This document shows, piece by piece, positions 33,860-45,562 of a DNA stretch of 64,000 bases. The stretch covers positions 248,001-312,000 of the forward strand of contig NC_135157.1 of assembly GCF_050948215.1 (NCBI RefSeq). Reading direction: 5' to 3'. The translations under genes were made by a program, and so were the position numbers. Source of the stretch: Halictus rubicundus (Eukaryota > Arthropoda > Insecta > Hymenoptera > Halictidae). The first letter of the stretch is position 1; every line of letters starts with the position of its first letter. The notes beneath the pieces were generated by a model. The model was not told where the DNA came from. It ran no database searches and was given only the letters and a program-made list of their open reading frames with translations.

Positions 33860-36800
33860 TAGCACGTCAAAACAGTAACAAAATAGATTCGTATAATTTT
33901 GAAGAAGACGGTATAATGGTCTTAATTGGACTAAAATGTATACTTAATAAAATATGTTTGCTTTTGTGTACCGTGAACAAGAAGACATGAACGAAGGATT
34001 GTATTTGTGTGGACAATTTCGAAGAACAAGGCAAATATGAAGAATAATATATTGCTTGAAATTAATTAAATACCCCTCGTCCGGTGCCACCGTGTCTGTA
34101 GCTCGTCCCCCCTTCATTACAAAACCAGTACGCTCTCGATTGATCAGAAGACGTTTGTTCTGGAGAATGGTGCTTGGTTTTATGGTTCTATAAGACTGCT
34201 ATAATATCACTTCAATCGAGAAATGTTTTTCAAATCAATTCATGAACTTCGAAACAACTTCGCAGAGGATGCTTGAAGAGTAATCACAGATCGGTGAGCT
34301 TTTACGATTGGATACAATATCGCGACTATCGCAACTTGTTGTGCAATACATTTATACTTCTTTTTATTTCGTAATATCTGAAGATAGCAGTTGCAATGAA
34401 ACAATTTACTTCAAAATGTCACAAGTAAATTAGGGGGAAGTTCTTTTCTAGAGACAACTTGGCAAAGAAGTCAATTGGCATTTGCTTTAACATGTAACAT
34501 AATGTGTGCTTTGAAGAAGGTATTATGAAAACACTACAGTTGAATTTTTTGTTATTACTTATCTGAAAAGAAGGCATTGTTCTTATTTATTAACTAATTA
34601 CAAAACAGTTGACATAAGATCTTTATTTAAGCATGTTCTAAATATATATATAGACATGTTAGCCCAATGCAGTGCGATGAAGAATTATTATTTTTATGGA
34701 TTAACATACAGTTTTTGCTGGTTTAGTAACGTGCGTTTTATAGTGAACGATGTAGATAACAAATGAAGTATGTCGATTTGACAGTAATACATGTAGAGGC
34801 AGAGTAAGAATAATAATCGCAAAGTGTACATATACGTACGTGAGCGTGATTATAATATTTAAGAGAAGAAGCAGAATTGACTTTGACAGTAATTGATTAC
34901 AATAAATTCATTTTTCATATAAACCCTGCAAATGTATTAAATGTTCCTCCAAACTACCTTACTTCAACGTATACAATGTTCAATGGCCGTAAACGAATAC
35001 ATTTTACAAGTTGTTATTCACGCGTCTTCGTGAACATCGCGCGTTCACCATGAGCGAATTGATTGAGCGTTGAAAAAATTCCGGCGTTGTCTTGACGGCG
35101 ATTTGGATCATGGCGTCGCCGAGCCTTCAGATTCCCAACGATAACTCATTTTTTGGCGGCTAGAAACGACGGTTGTGTGTGTATGTGCGCGCGCGCGTGT
35201 GTGTATAGACATCCTCCCTCTCGGTATCCACGTTTTAACCCATGCCAGCGCCTACCCTCGCATATCCACGAAAAGTAGAAGCGACCATTGGGGCGGAAGA
35301 TGACTACGACGGCTCCAGCGTGGGGCGCCAAGTGTTTTGATGCTTGTTATGCGAAGGGGAACTTGATAAACAATGGGTTGGAGAACGAAGCCGGACTTGG
35401 ATCGTCACAATCACCTCTCACCCACACTTAAAACCGACATCCGACCGACTGACTACGATTGTGTCATTACATGAGAATTGATATCCCGATGCTATAACAT
35501 CCCTTTTTCTTTCGCTTGGTGTACCGTCGCATTGGCTCAAGAGCGCTCATAAAATAGAATCGCTAACTCATATTGATTGCCCGACGACAAATTGAAACCA
35601 ACGGCACCGTTGCGAACGCAATAACCTGAAAAATCGGAAAACACGCACCGCATATTGCCGAGGATATGCTGTCGTTAAAATTTTAAGAAGTGTTTACCAG
35701 TCATGAATCACTCGCGCATTGTAACTTTGAACAAATCCTGTTCGATTCAATTATATGTTCTCTCAGTTTAATAATATGCGATGGAGAGTTGAAATATGAC
35801 AAATGAATAGTAACGTTCGCCGTGCCGGTACTAACAAATGATGGAGTCTGGCCGTCATTTTACATCAAGAAAGCAAATAATATTAAAGATCCCCTCGTAT
35901 TTCGGATGATTAAGACTCGTTGGATAATTTATAATGTTGCATACCGCTGAGACGGAATTAGGTACACTAATGATCCTTCTCATCCCGTTTCAGCCCATCA
36001 CTATCATTATCCGCGCTCCGTTCTTGCGGACCGCCAAAAGGACGACATTTAAATGCATGTGTCCGACAGAAATAGTGTTCAACTTTTAACGAAACGAGCC
36101 AAACATACGTCCAATATTTATCCACGTGTTTACCGAGAGCACGAAGGCAAACGAAATTAGATCGCGTCGACTGTGATTAGAAAAAATCAGAGTTTGAAAG
36201 ACATTGGACTGCAAATGACTCGGTATCTTTAGTTTCTTGTCATCGTCCCCGTAAATTAAATAAATAATATAAGAAATGCTCAATATGCACTTAGGCAAAA
36301 TTATAAGATATCGTGGGTGAAAATAGTGTTCAGACAATACACATGACAGAATTATTGATAACGTTTAATACTATTAAGGGGTAAAAGTTTTTTTATTTCG
36401 TACTTACTCTTCAAATGTATCGGATGGAAAATGTATAAAAAAGACGTCATATCTCTTTTTTATGATAAACAAATTTTGTAAAATTGTTTATTGCGACCGT
36501 TGCTTTCACGATTACCACTAAATTACTCGTTTTCGTTTAACAAAAATATTACTGAAAATATAGATAGAGTACGCATATATGTTCGCTGGACGTTTCAGGG
36601 CCATTGCAAGATCAAATAAATGAGATTTCGATCATTTTATATTGGCATCTTACAATTTTTGCCTGAAACATATTTTTGAAGATACTTTTATTTCTATCCA
36701 TATTTTTAATAATATCTTTGTTACAACAACACCAGTAATTTTATGAAATTTTTTGGAATAACAGAATAGCGTTTTTTCAACAGTTTCCATCCAGAAAAAA

Positions 36801-37235
36801 ATTGTTTCGTTGATGAAAATTTTGTAACATTCGAGTATATTGTACGTTACAAGCAAAATAGTACGTTTTTGCTTGGAAATTAAATTTATTAATATGCATT
36901 TGTTAGTACAATCGTAAAAAGTATACCTACGTAAAATTAATTTGAATTTTATCCTTTTGATTCTACTGATTCTTCCGATGATAAACAAGATAGACAAATT
37001 ATAATATTTACTGAGTGCTTTCTACATATATGACGGCAAAAGTATAAATGCGCCACTATATGAATTCTTCTTGTGACACTGGTGTCCGTAGGGGTGAGTG
37101 TATGAGTATATCACCGAGCACCAGTGAGTGACGGCTGTTTGTTACATATAAATCGATCACATCTACAACATGTTAAGGTAGTACTGATATTTTTACATAA
37201 TTTACATCTACCTCGCTTGTGATTAGTTATTATTA
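33860..37235. other. Long intergenic stretch, nothing recognised
   Basis: Mostly AT-rich. 34.98-35.5 kb has higher GC and a GT/GC alternating run (35174-35207) able to form Z-DNA. Open frames are short and without family features. Confidence 0.5.
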
Positions 37236-37924
37236 GGTTGCGGATCTTTATGCATTTCTAGCCAAATTGAGTAGATGAAATTCAAAATGGTTGAAAAATT
37301 AAAAAAATTGGAGATCAATTTATGATCTCTCCTGTATTAAAATCAATTTAGTTTCTATTTCTTGCGATCGACAATGTGTAATGGCGTGGCGGCGCGGCGC
37401 GCCGCGGCGTAGTATCGGCGTCGGTCTGGTTTGTCAGCCATTTTCAAATTATCTTAAGAATTATCTTGTGACGTCACAAATTCAGAGATCTTTGCATCAC
37501 TGTATTCTCGGCTTTCCTATACACATACTATACCTATGCTAGGTCTAAAATATCAGTGGTAGCAGTCATTTTGTTGTACGTTTGATGAACTAGTCTGTGC
37601 TGACCTGTTGAAAGGTATTGACGTGTCGTTAGGGTTAGGATTAGGATTACAAATTATATAATTTGTTACAGACTTATCTACTAACGATACGTCAATATCT
37701 CTCAACGGGTCAGCACAGATTAACTTCTAATTGAAAGTAGAAGTAAAATGATATACGAGAAAGAAGTTGCAAGATAAGTCTAAGAATTGTTATTTATTTA
37801 ATTATACCAGAAGACAACAAGATATAAACAATCGTAGCATGATCTTACTCTTAACTGGTTACTTACTGGTACATTCACTCCAGTCAATGAAGACAATTTC
37901 TATTTTGCATACAGATCCGCAGTC
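37236..37924. mobile_element. GACTGCGG-family MITE split by a ~500-bp insertion
   Basis: Left end GGTTGCGGATCTTTATGCA and right end TTGCATACAGATCCGCAGTC, each next to TA, match the family at 9555-9700. The left part runs to about 37375 and the family sequence resumes near 37885. Between lie a GC-rich palindromic spot (GCGGCGCGCCGC) and another small TIR element (37593-37720). Confidence 0.55.
37593..37720. mobile_element. 128-bp TA-flanked MITE nested in the previous one
   Basis: Inverted arms GTCTGTGCTGACCTGTTG... and ...CAACGGGTCAGCACAGAT, ~40 bp each, with TA at both sides. The loop contains TTAGGGTTAGGATTAGGATT, a short run resembling insect telomere TTAGG repeats, too short to call telomeric. 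Confidence 0.6.
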
Positions 37925-39511
37925 TAGCGATGAACGTGTTAATAATAATCAACAAAATTTGTCTTTCGCCCTAAGATCGTAAAGAATTCGTTTCTCTCTC
38001 CAATACTCAGTGCACATTGTGTTCGAAGTCCGTTGATTCGAACTCGAACGTCGAAGAACCGTAACGGGTATCTCGGTCGATATGCGAATTCGTAATCGGT
38101 CCGATACCGTCCGAATTTCCCGTCGATGGCGAACGGCATAAACAGTTCGGTGAAGGAAATTCCGGCGTGTTTACGGCAATGACGACCGTCGATTATACCG
38201 TGCTTTACATCGACTGGGAAAGGATCGGCGGGGGATTCGGCGTGGATGGAGCCGCATAGCATAAATGGAATTGTTTATCCCCGGGTTGGGAGCAAGAAAA
38301 GTTCCCGGTATACGGTTAGTCGTTCGGCTTGACTCGGTCAAGCACCTTGGTGTGTACCATTCCGGGCGTATTCTCCTCGTGGCCATGCATGAGCATACAC
38401 ATACGTCTCCTCACCATTTTCGTTCTTTCTCTTACGGCCGGTGCCGCGCCGGCACCCTTTCTGGTGCACCGGCGGCACCGGCACACGAGCCAGTGGCGCG
38501 CACGCACACGCGCATCCACGGCTAGAGCCACACAGGCACACGAACAGGACACGCGACACATGGAAACGGGGGCCGAGCCAAGGGGGTAGCCACACGTACA
38601 CACGGGGGACATGCACACAGGCTCCGCGGAATGGCGTCAAGATCCGCGTCGCCACGTTACTGGCGCGCCGCTGCCGTGTCGCCGCGAATTCGCGCCGGAC
38701 GAGGCCGCCCTTAGGCAACAGCCAACCACAGGGGTGAGCAGACAGGCTCCAGTCGTCCTCTCTATACGACAGTACATATTGCGTGATTGTCGGGCTCGCG
38801 GCCAGTCGACGCTCGACGATCGACGCAGTCGGTCTACGATTGTTTATTCCAATTCCTCCTTGCCTTTTGGCTCGAACGATCCCCTCGAACCGTTACACCA
38901 CCACCGCTTCCACTTTCGACCCCGAAATCCGACGGTCGTCAACACGCACTGATCGATCTCGCAGATTCGCACGACTCGTTTAAATTTCCCGCGCAACTTC
39001 ACAACACCGGAGCATTGGACAGTGGTTTGATCACTCTTGGCGCTAGCTGGACGAAATTATTTTTTCACCGTTCTGAGCTCTTTGAAGTTTTAACTGTTGG
39101 AACACAAGTCGGCTACATATTACAGTTTATAATTTCACTAAAAATGTTAACAAAGAACCGGGATATTTGAAATCTGTTTTTGCAGATCCATTCTTTATAA
39201 AAAATTGCACTTTGTCCTGCAAACTAATCCTCTAGCTATAGTCTTCAAGATATTCGATAAAATATGTCTTTCGAATGTCGTTTTTCAAACATTAATTTCG
39301 GTGTAATTTTTAACGTTATGCAGGTTTAGACTGCGACTAAACGAAAGTAGAAAGTCTTAATTTTTCAGCTCTCATCACGTGGAGCGACGCGGAAGATGTA
39401 ATTTTTTATTGACAAACTTTTATTAAAATCTAACTAATTAACTGTTCGACTGATTTACAAATATACAAAAAGGTTATTGATAATTTTGGGGTATTCAAAT
39501 TTAAACCTGTA
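37925..39511. other. GC-rich island, overlapping frames on both strands, no gene named
   Basis: 38.0-39.0 kb is rich in CpG and CACAC/ACACG tracts. Several long open frames overlap in all directions, as expected of stop-poor GC-rich DNA. None matches a known protein. Could be a promoter/first exon region. Confidence 0.4.
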
Positions 39512-39940
39512 CAGGGTGAGTCACCTCAAATATCTTTGTTGTTTTTAAAAATACGTCAAATGTCTTAAGAACAAGGTGAATGGTTCAGTAAAGCTCGCAC
39601 GATGCCGTAAAAATATTGGTTTTTGTTATTCTTGCTTAGAAATCTTGAGGTCACCTTCATTTTTATAGACAGGACCATGCATTTTTGAACATTTATGAGG
39701 ATAGTCCCTTTCGTTAGGAATTCAGTGACTAAATTTAGGAAAATTACTTTTGCTAAAAGATAGTGTACAAATGAGTGCTCCAACAACAATTGAAGATATG
39801 CATCAGCGTATCAGCACGGCATGTACGCATACCATCTCAGATGTATTTGTCAACGTTCTACATTCCTTCAGAGCCCGTTTATATATAAATTTTTATAAAA
39901 ATATATCGGTGTAAACGGCCAACATTTCAAACATTTATTA
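39512..39940 (+). pseudogene. Internally deleted DD41D element relic
   Basis: Begins CAGGGTGAGTCACCTCAAAT after TA, the terminus of the 12352 family, keeps ~200 bp of diverged left TIR (including TTGAGGTCACCTTCA), then jumps to the transposase C-terminus. The frame from about 39755 reads APTTIEDMHQRISTACTHTI, then HSFRARLY, compared with APTTVEDMRQRIITACTNIT in the intact copy, and fades at ACATTTCAAACATTTA (HFKHL). No right TIR. Confidence 0.75.
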
Positions 39941-39950
39941 TATTAACTAT

Positions 39951-40230
39951 CCTAGTGGCTCCCCAATTCCGCATTGGGTTCGCCCGCGCTGTTATACAAC
40001 CTCCTGGCAGCTTCCCGGTTTCGCACTGGGTTCGTCTGTCCGTCTTTCCCAGTGACTCACCCAAGGTATTTCGCATTGGGTTCGCTCACAAAGTTTCACC
40101 CTCCTAGCAGCTCCCCGGTTTCGCACCAGGTTTGTCTGCGTTTGACTCCATTCCTAGGGGCTCCCTGATTTCGCATCAGGTTCGTCCTCGACGTCTATAA
40201 TCCTAGAGGCTCCCATCAGGTTCGACCGCG
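39951..40230. repeat. Degenerate ~50-bp tandem repeat with a hairpin in each unit
   Basis: Six units starting at 39951, 40003, 40048, 40103, 40153 and 40202 (spacing 45-55), each of the form CCTAGnnGCTCCC-stem-TTCGC-stem-GGTTCG. Stems are CCCAAT/ATTGGG, CCCGGT/ACTGGG, CCCAA/TTGGG, CCGGT/ACCaGG, and CCTGAT/ATCAGG; the sixth unit lost its hairpin. Base pairs differ between units yet pairing is kept. Non-coding; function unknown. Confidence 0.75.
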
Positions 40231-41485
40231 TACCTAACTAAAAAATTGAAACCATATTCCTGGGGTGATAACCCTTCGCCGGTCTCTCGCGCTGCTCGCA
40301 GCCCTGGCTCCGTAACATCGAACAATTTATCGCACTTTTGTGGGTATAATTTCGTCTTTGATCGAATGATATTCTTCCTTTTATTCAATTCATTGTCCGA
40401 GACTGGTTTATTTGGAAAGTATAGAGCCATTGATACACCTTGAAATAATTTATTAGGGTACATTGACATTAACTTTTTCAGGGATACTGAAACATAGTAT
40501 GTACGTTTATTTTCGTTTTAGTTTAAAACTATTCTAGGGATGGAAGCACTGATAATATTTTACTCAAACAAGGAATTATTCTACCTCTCCTTTTTACGTT
40601 AAAAAATTCGTCCCTGACGGGGTTAAATCTACCACCGCCGGACCAATTACTGGATTCCGATTTTGTATTCTATAAAGATACTTTCGTGAGGAATGGTTCT
40701 TTATTCGAGCACATAAAGGGTGTCTCACCTAACTCGAGCATCTAGAATATCTCCCTTCTTTTTCATGATAGAAAAAAATTTCAGAGGAAAACATTAGTTG
40801 GTTCAGAGGGATATACCACAAATATTACGATAGCCAAAAAAATTGGTTACAGGTTACATTTTTGGGACTTCAAGATCATCGAAGTTTCTTTAAATCGAAA
40901 GATATATTTTCAATGTCGCTATATGATAGCTGAGGTCAAGACGAATCCAACGACCTGTAATATAATGACCTTCACGTGACCTTGAGTATGAAAAATTCAT
41001 AAGAGTAGGACACTTGATGTAAACAGTGAAATAACGATGACATGATTCCCCTAGGGTTTCAAGAAATGTTCTTAAACCTTGGCTAATGACTGTAAACACT
41101 GATATAAAGTCTTCTCCTTTCGGTAACTCTAATCAGTACGTTTAAGAAATTGATCGGAATATATTCGATTGTGAAAGATAACGTTACTGTTACGGGCAAT
41201 GTGTATAATGTGGGCATTCTGCAGAATGACCGGGCATTGTATAGAATGCCTGCTCGACAAGGCACTATAAAGAATGCCCGTAACAAGTTTTGGTCAATCT
41301 ATAAAATGTCCAGTCATTATACAGAATGTCTAGAGGATGCTGGTCAATGTATTGAATCGCTCTGACAAGGAAATTAAAAGATGTGTTTTTAATTGAGACA
41401 ATAAATTCCTTAATCAAAATCAACATACAGTCATTATAATCATAGTTAATCATAAGAATCAAAAAATCCGTCAGGTTCGCGTGCT

Positions 41486-41775
41486 GTAGTGTACGGAGGA
41501 AGTAAAATTGGTTGATCCTGCATTGCCGTACGCGTGGTAGGGCCGGTCTAACGGCCGAACCTCTCCGCCTCCACCACGACCTAACACCAATTCACTCTCA
41601 CTTTTTTGACCTAACACCAACCAATTTTACCTCCTGCGTACACTATACACGCGAACCCGAGGAATCCTTAAACTCGATTTTCTTGTAGTGTACGCAAGAA
41701 GTAAAACTGATTGGTGTTAGGTCAAAAAAGTGAGAGTGAGTTGGTGTTACGTCGTGGTGGGGGCGGAGAGGGCCC
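41486..41775. repeat. Inverted and direct copies of a ~75-bp unit
   Basis: 41579-41656 and 41681-41760 are inverted copies (CCTAACACCAATTCACTCTC... against ...GAGAGTGAGTTGGTGTTACG), 25 bases apart. A third, partial copy starts at 41486 (GTAGTGTACGGAGGAAGTAA). The spacer GCGAACCCGAGGAATCCTTA resembles 23270-23300. RNA from here would form a strong hairpin. Confidence 0.65.
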
Positions 41776-42011
41776 CAGAGCCACTACCTGGGGTACCGAG
41801 GGTAGCGATTCCAGAAATTAAAAACCTTTATTTCCGCACAAGATTTAACAGTGCAATTAACTCAAAAGGCCTATAGATTTGGTTCCGCATAGGAAAGTTC
41901 AATAATTAAAAGATTAGGCCTAGTGCCAAATTTGCAAAATATAAAGGAATTATTTTAGACTACATCTGCTGGCCTTATGAGGATATCAAGTTTAGGTCGC
42001 AACTATGAATT

Positions 42012-42540
42012 TGTTACGTACGGAGACTTTGTTTACGTGAGTCTCTTACTCCCTTCTTGAAACCACATGTTTTTCCCTGCAGGAGGTCTGGGCCATATGC
42101 CACGATTAAACAATTACGCCATTGGGGGAAAGTACACGCATATGGAAAAGTTTGGGGGGATGCCTTCCAGATTTTTCCATATCTCCACTGGCTTCTTTTT
42201 AAACAAAATTGGACTATATAAAAGGTCCAAGTTTGCTCATGAACGGGTTAGTCTGAAACTGAAAACCGAGCGATACGCGTCGTGAGATCAGGTTCATAGT
42301 CCCTTTCGAATCAATTCTATAACCGCTACCTCCGTTGTTCAAGGTAGGTTAGTTAACATAACCCCCGCATTTCTCAGTGCGTCAAAACCGAGAGTAACGA
42401 AACTTAGTATCCGCGATAATACTTCACACTACACAATTGAAGACCCCTATTACTTTTACATTATATTATTGTCGAACATACGAGTCTTCAATTCATTTCT
42501 ACATCCTTTTGATTTCCAGCAACTAGTATTTCCCACATAG
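42012..42540 (+). other. Possible LTR-like promoter block inside the 1.76-kb element
   Basis: Contains TATATAAAAGG at about 42216 within a moderately GC-rich block, and starts at a TGTTACG near 42012. This resembles the promoter half of an LTR, but no closing end with a target duplication was found. Confidence 0.25.
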
Positions 42541-42968
42541 ATACACCTTTACCGCTCGAGGTGTATCAATAATATTTAAACGTTACGAGGGCCGACTTTC
42601 CATACCTTCCGCTTACCTATCCTATAGTAGTGAGCAAATCGGTGATGAAACAGGCATCGACTAGTTCACTACTCCTATTTTAGTGGGCAAATAGGTGATG
42701 AAACAGGCAACGACTAGTCCACGACAACCTATCCCTGTATAAGCTACAAACCTAGGTCTACGCGTTAACTGTCCTGGCCCTCGGCTCGCAACAAATTCAA
42801 CACACTGCCCAACGAACCGTAGGCATTACATAAAAGGTCCGGGCCATTTGCGAAATACTTTCCCATTATATACATTGCCCCAAAAATTGGGCATTCTACA
42901 AAATGCCTGGTCATTTTACAGAATGCCCACGTTATACACATTGCCCGTAACATTACTTTTCTGAAACG

Positions 42969-43405
42969 ATGGTGTACAGTGATGCAGAAAAGATAGAATT
43001 GATTTTAGATTATGTTGAGGCGAAATATAATTCACTACAAGTATCTCAACTGTAAGCAGAAAGATACCCTGAGAGAAATCATCCTTCTCGAAAAAGTTTT
43101 GACCGCATAGTTCAATTGTTTTGTAGAACAGAGAGTATTAAATCACTGAAAAGAAAACGATCAAAGCCAGCTACTGGAGAAGATGCCAAAGCTTTTGTAT
43201 TGGCTACAGTCAATATTGATCCTACTACAAGTTATCGAAAAATTGGACGTTCTTTACGCATTCCTAAAGCAAGTGCGTGCCGAACATTGCAACGTCATAA
43301 TATTTCCGTACATCAGGAGCTTCATGGCAACGACTTTGAGATGGCTTCGACAAATTGTACACCAGTGTCCATGGAGTGTGAATGTATGGTGTGGATTCAT
43401 TGGAG
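42969..43405 (+). pseudogene. Truncated DD41D transposase of the outer element
   Basis: Starts MVYSDAEKIELILDYVEAKY, has an in-frame TAA at 43053-43055 (SQL*AERYPERNHPSRKSF), then reads through the HTH region with PTTSYRKIGRSLRIPKASAC to HQELHGNDFE. There an internal deletion joins it, in another frame, to WLRQIVHQCPWSVNVWCGFI. All three catalytic Asp are lost. Same family order as the intact copy at 12665-13702 but clearly a different subfamily. Confidence 0.8.
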
Positions 43406-43660
43406 ATAACATATGAATTTTTCGTACTCAAGGTCACGTGAAGGTGATAATATGACAGATCGTTGGATTCGACTTGACCTCGGCTATCATATAGCGATAT
43501 TAAAAATATATCATTCCATTTAAAAAAACTTCGATGATCTTGAAGTCTCAAAAAATATAACCTTTAACTAATTTTCTTTGGCTATTGTAATATTTTCCCC
43601 TCTGATCTAACTAATGTTTTCCTCTGAAGTTTTCTTCTATCATAAAAAACAAGCGATATA

Positions 43661-45530
43661 CAGGGTGGCCCACATAACTCTGAACAGCTCAATATCTCGA
43701 AAACTATGCCATCGATTTTAATGTTCTTAGTCTTAAATTGCATGGAACTGAAGGGCCTTTCTGACTACTTAAACGTGGAGTGGCCTCCTTTCCCTTTTAA
43801 CGGGGGAGGTGAGGTACCTTTATAATTTTAAATGGAACCCCCTATAAAATGTTACATATTTAGATTTTACAGGAAAAAGCAAGTCAATTTTGTCTGAAAC
43901 ATTTTTTTGTCAGATACTTCCATGATGAGATATAACAGTTTGAAGTTTCGAGTTGTAGGTACTTGAAGCGCTCGGAAATAGCGTTATGGAATTATACGCG
44001 CTTGAGTCCTTTGCTTATTCATGAAGAAACACAAACAATAATATTTACAATTCTTGAGTTTGACTCACTTATCTATGAAAACGTTTTCAGTTTAGAGCTG
44101 TTATTCAAGCAGTAACATTGTGATTATGGCTACTTTTGACACAGAAGTGAATATGTTATTAACGTTAGGTGAATGCCAAAAAAATTATCGGCGTGCAGCA
44201 GTGATGTTTTTTGAACGTTATGGGATCAAAAAATGTCATGCAACATTTCATAATTTAGAAAAGCGACTTCGCGAGCACGGTAAATTGTGTAAAAAAACTC
44301 GCAATAAACCTAAAGCTGTCACTAATGAAAATAATAGTGCCAGTATTCTTGCTGCAATTACATTAAATCCTGATATTAGTCAACGTACACTTGCACAAAC
44401 AAATTCAACGAATTTTGAAACGGCAAAAGTATCATCCATATCACATGGTTTTATCACAAGAGCTTTCGATAGCAGATTACGATCACCGCGTAAGATTTTG
44501 TGAGTGGCTGCAGGGAGTTGTGGAAAATGACTTTTTGTGCAAAATACTTTTTTCCGATGAGGCCACTTTTATGAATTCAGGGCATGTAAATAGACATAAT
44601 CTGCATTATTGGGCCGTGAAAAAACCCAAATTGGATGCGATGTGTTCCCTTTCAACATCGATGGTCTTTAAATGTTTGGTGTGGCCTAATAGGAGATTTT
44701 GTGATTGGACCTTATTTTTTTCAAGAAACTGTAACATCTGCAAGTTATTGTGATTTCTTAAAAAATCATTTGCCTGCGCTTTTGGAAGATGTGCCACTGC
44801 ACGTTAGAAAAGAAATGTGGTTCCAACAAGACGGCGCTCCTCCACATTTTGCAATCATCACCAGGCAATTTTTGAACGAAAAATTTGGGAACAAATGGAT
44901 AAGTCGTGGGGGACCTCGTCAATGGCCTCCTCGATCCCTCGATCTAACACCATTAGATTTTTTCTTATGGGGATATGTAAAGGACAAAATTATGTTTGAA
45001 CCACCGACGACAAAAGAGGATATGAAACAAAGAATACGTGACGCTTGCGCTTCAGTGACTCCCGAAATGTTAAAAAATGTTAGAACTTTGATGTTTCGAA
45101 TAAATAAATGTTTACAAGCCCGTGGTGGACATTTTGAACATTTAATTTAAAGTACATTTTATTTCTTCACGAATAAGCAAAGGACTCAAGCGCGTATAAT
45201 TCCATAACGCTATTTCCGAGCGCTTCAAGTACCTACAACTCGAAACTTCAAACTGTTATATCTCATCATGGAAGTATCTGACAAAAAAATGTTTCAGACA
45301 AAATTGACTTGCTTTTTCCTGTAGAATCTAAATATGTAACATTTTATAGGGGGTTCCATTTAAAATTATAAAGGTACCTCCCCTCCCCCGTTAAAAGGGA
45401 AAGGAGGCCACTTCACGTTTATGTAGTCAGAAAGGCCCTTCAGTTCCATGCAATTTAAGACTAAGAACATTAAAATCGATGGCATAGTTTTCGAGATATT
45501 GAGCTGTTCAGAGTTATGTGGGCCACCCTG
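43661..45530 (+). mobile_element. DD41D element inserted in the TIR of nest 1
   Basis: 1870 bp; TA at 43659-43660 and 45531-45532. TIRs about 369 bp each (43661-44029, 45162-45530), starting CAGGGTGGCCCACATAACTC, nearly identical to each other. Removing it rejoins the right TIR of the host element. Encloses a broken transposase. Confidence 0.9.
44126..45150 (+). pseudogene. DD41D transposase, frameshifted
   Basis: Starts MATFDTEVNMLLTLGECQKN. HTH region to about 44400, then a shift to a frame reading RILKRQKYHPYHMVLSQEL and FSDEATFMNSGHVNRHNLHY (first Asp), a second shift near 44635, then SLNVWCGLIGDFVIGPYFF, QQDGAPPHF (second Asp) and TPLDFFLWG (third Asp). Spacing between the last two is 41 residues. 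The family motif SPDL reads SLDL here. Only the two shifts break it, so loss is recent. Confidence 0.88.
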
Positions 45531-45562
45531 TATTTTAGATGGTCCAGTTAGGTGAGACATTG

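Larger units (their letters stand above)
41189..42951. mobile_element. 1.76-kb TIR element with GGGCATTC subterminal repeats
   Basis: Inverted ends GTTACGGGCAATGTGTATAA and, in reverse, GTTACGGGCAATGTGTATAA; both go on to GGGCATTC. Flanked by GTTACT (41183-41188) and ATTACT (42952-42957), a 6-bp duplication with one change. Each end has an array of GGGCATTnTnnAnAATGCC half-palindromes over 150-200 bp. It sits a few bases upstream of the host element's transposase ATG. No transposase is seen inside. The superfamily is not clear to me. Confidence 0.7.
40716..45562 (+). mobile_element. DD41D element hosting two later insertions (nest 1)
   Basis: Left end AAGGGTGTCTCACCTAACTC preceded by TA; right end, read in reverse, CAATGTCTCACCTAACTGG followed by TA (45563-45564). 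The TIRs are over 300 bp; shared inner blocks include CAGAGGAAAACATTAGTT and TTCAAGATCATCGAAGTTT. Without the insertions at 41189-42951 and 43661-45530 the element is about 1.2 kb. Its transposase is truncated. The right TIR is interrupted by the second insertion and resumes at 45533. Confidence 0.8.

Noticed and set aside
37625..37650. TTAGG-like run as an interstitial telomere
   Set aside because: Only about three imperfect units, inside the loop of a MITE.
39951..40230. GGTTCG repeats as tRNA genes or B boxes
   Set aside because: No cloverleaf, A box or acceptor stem; the hairpin unit is only ~50 bp and tandem.
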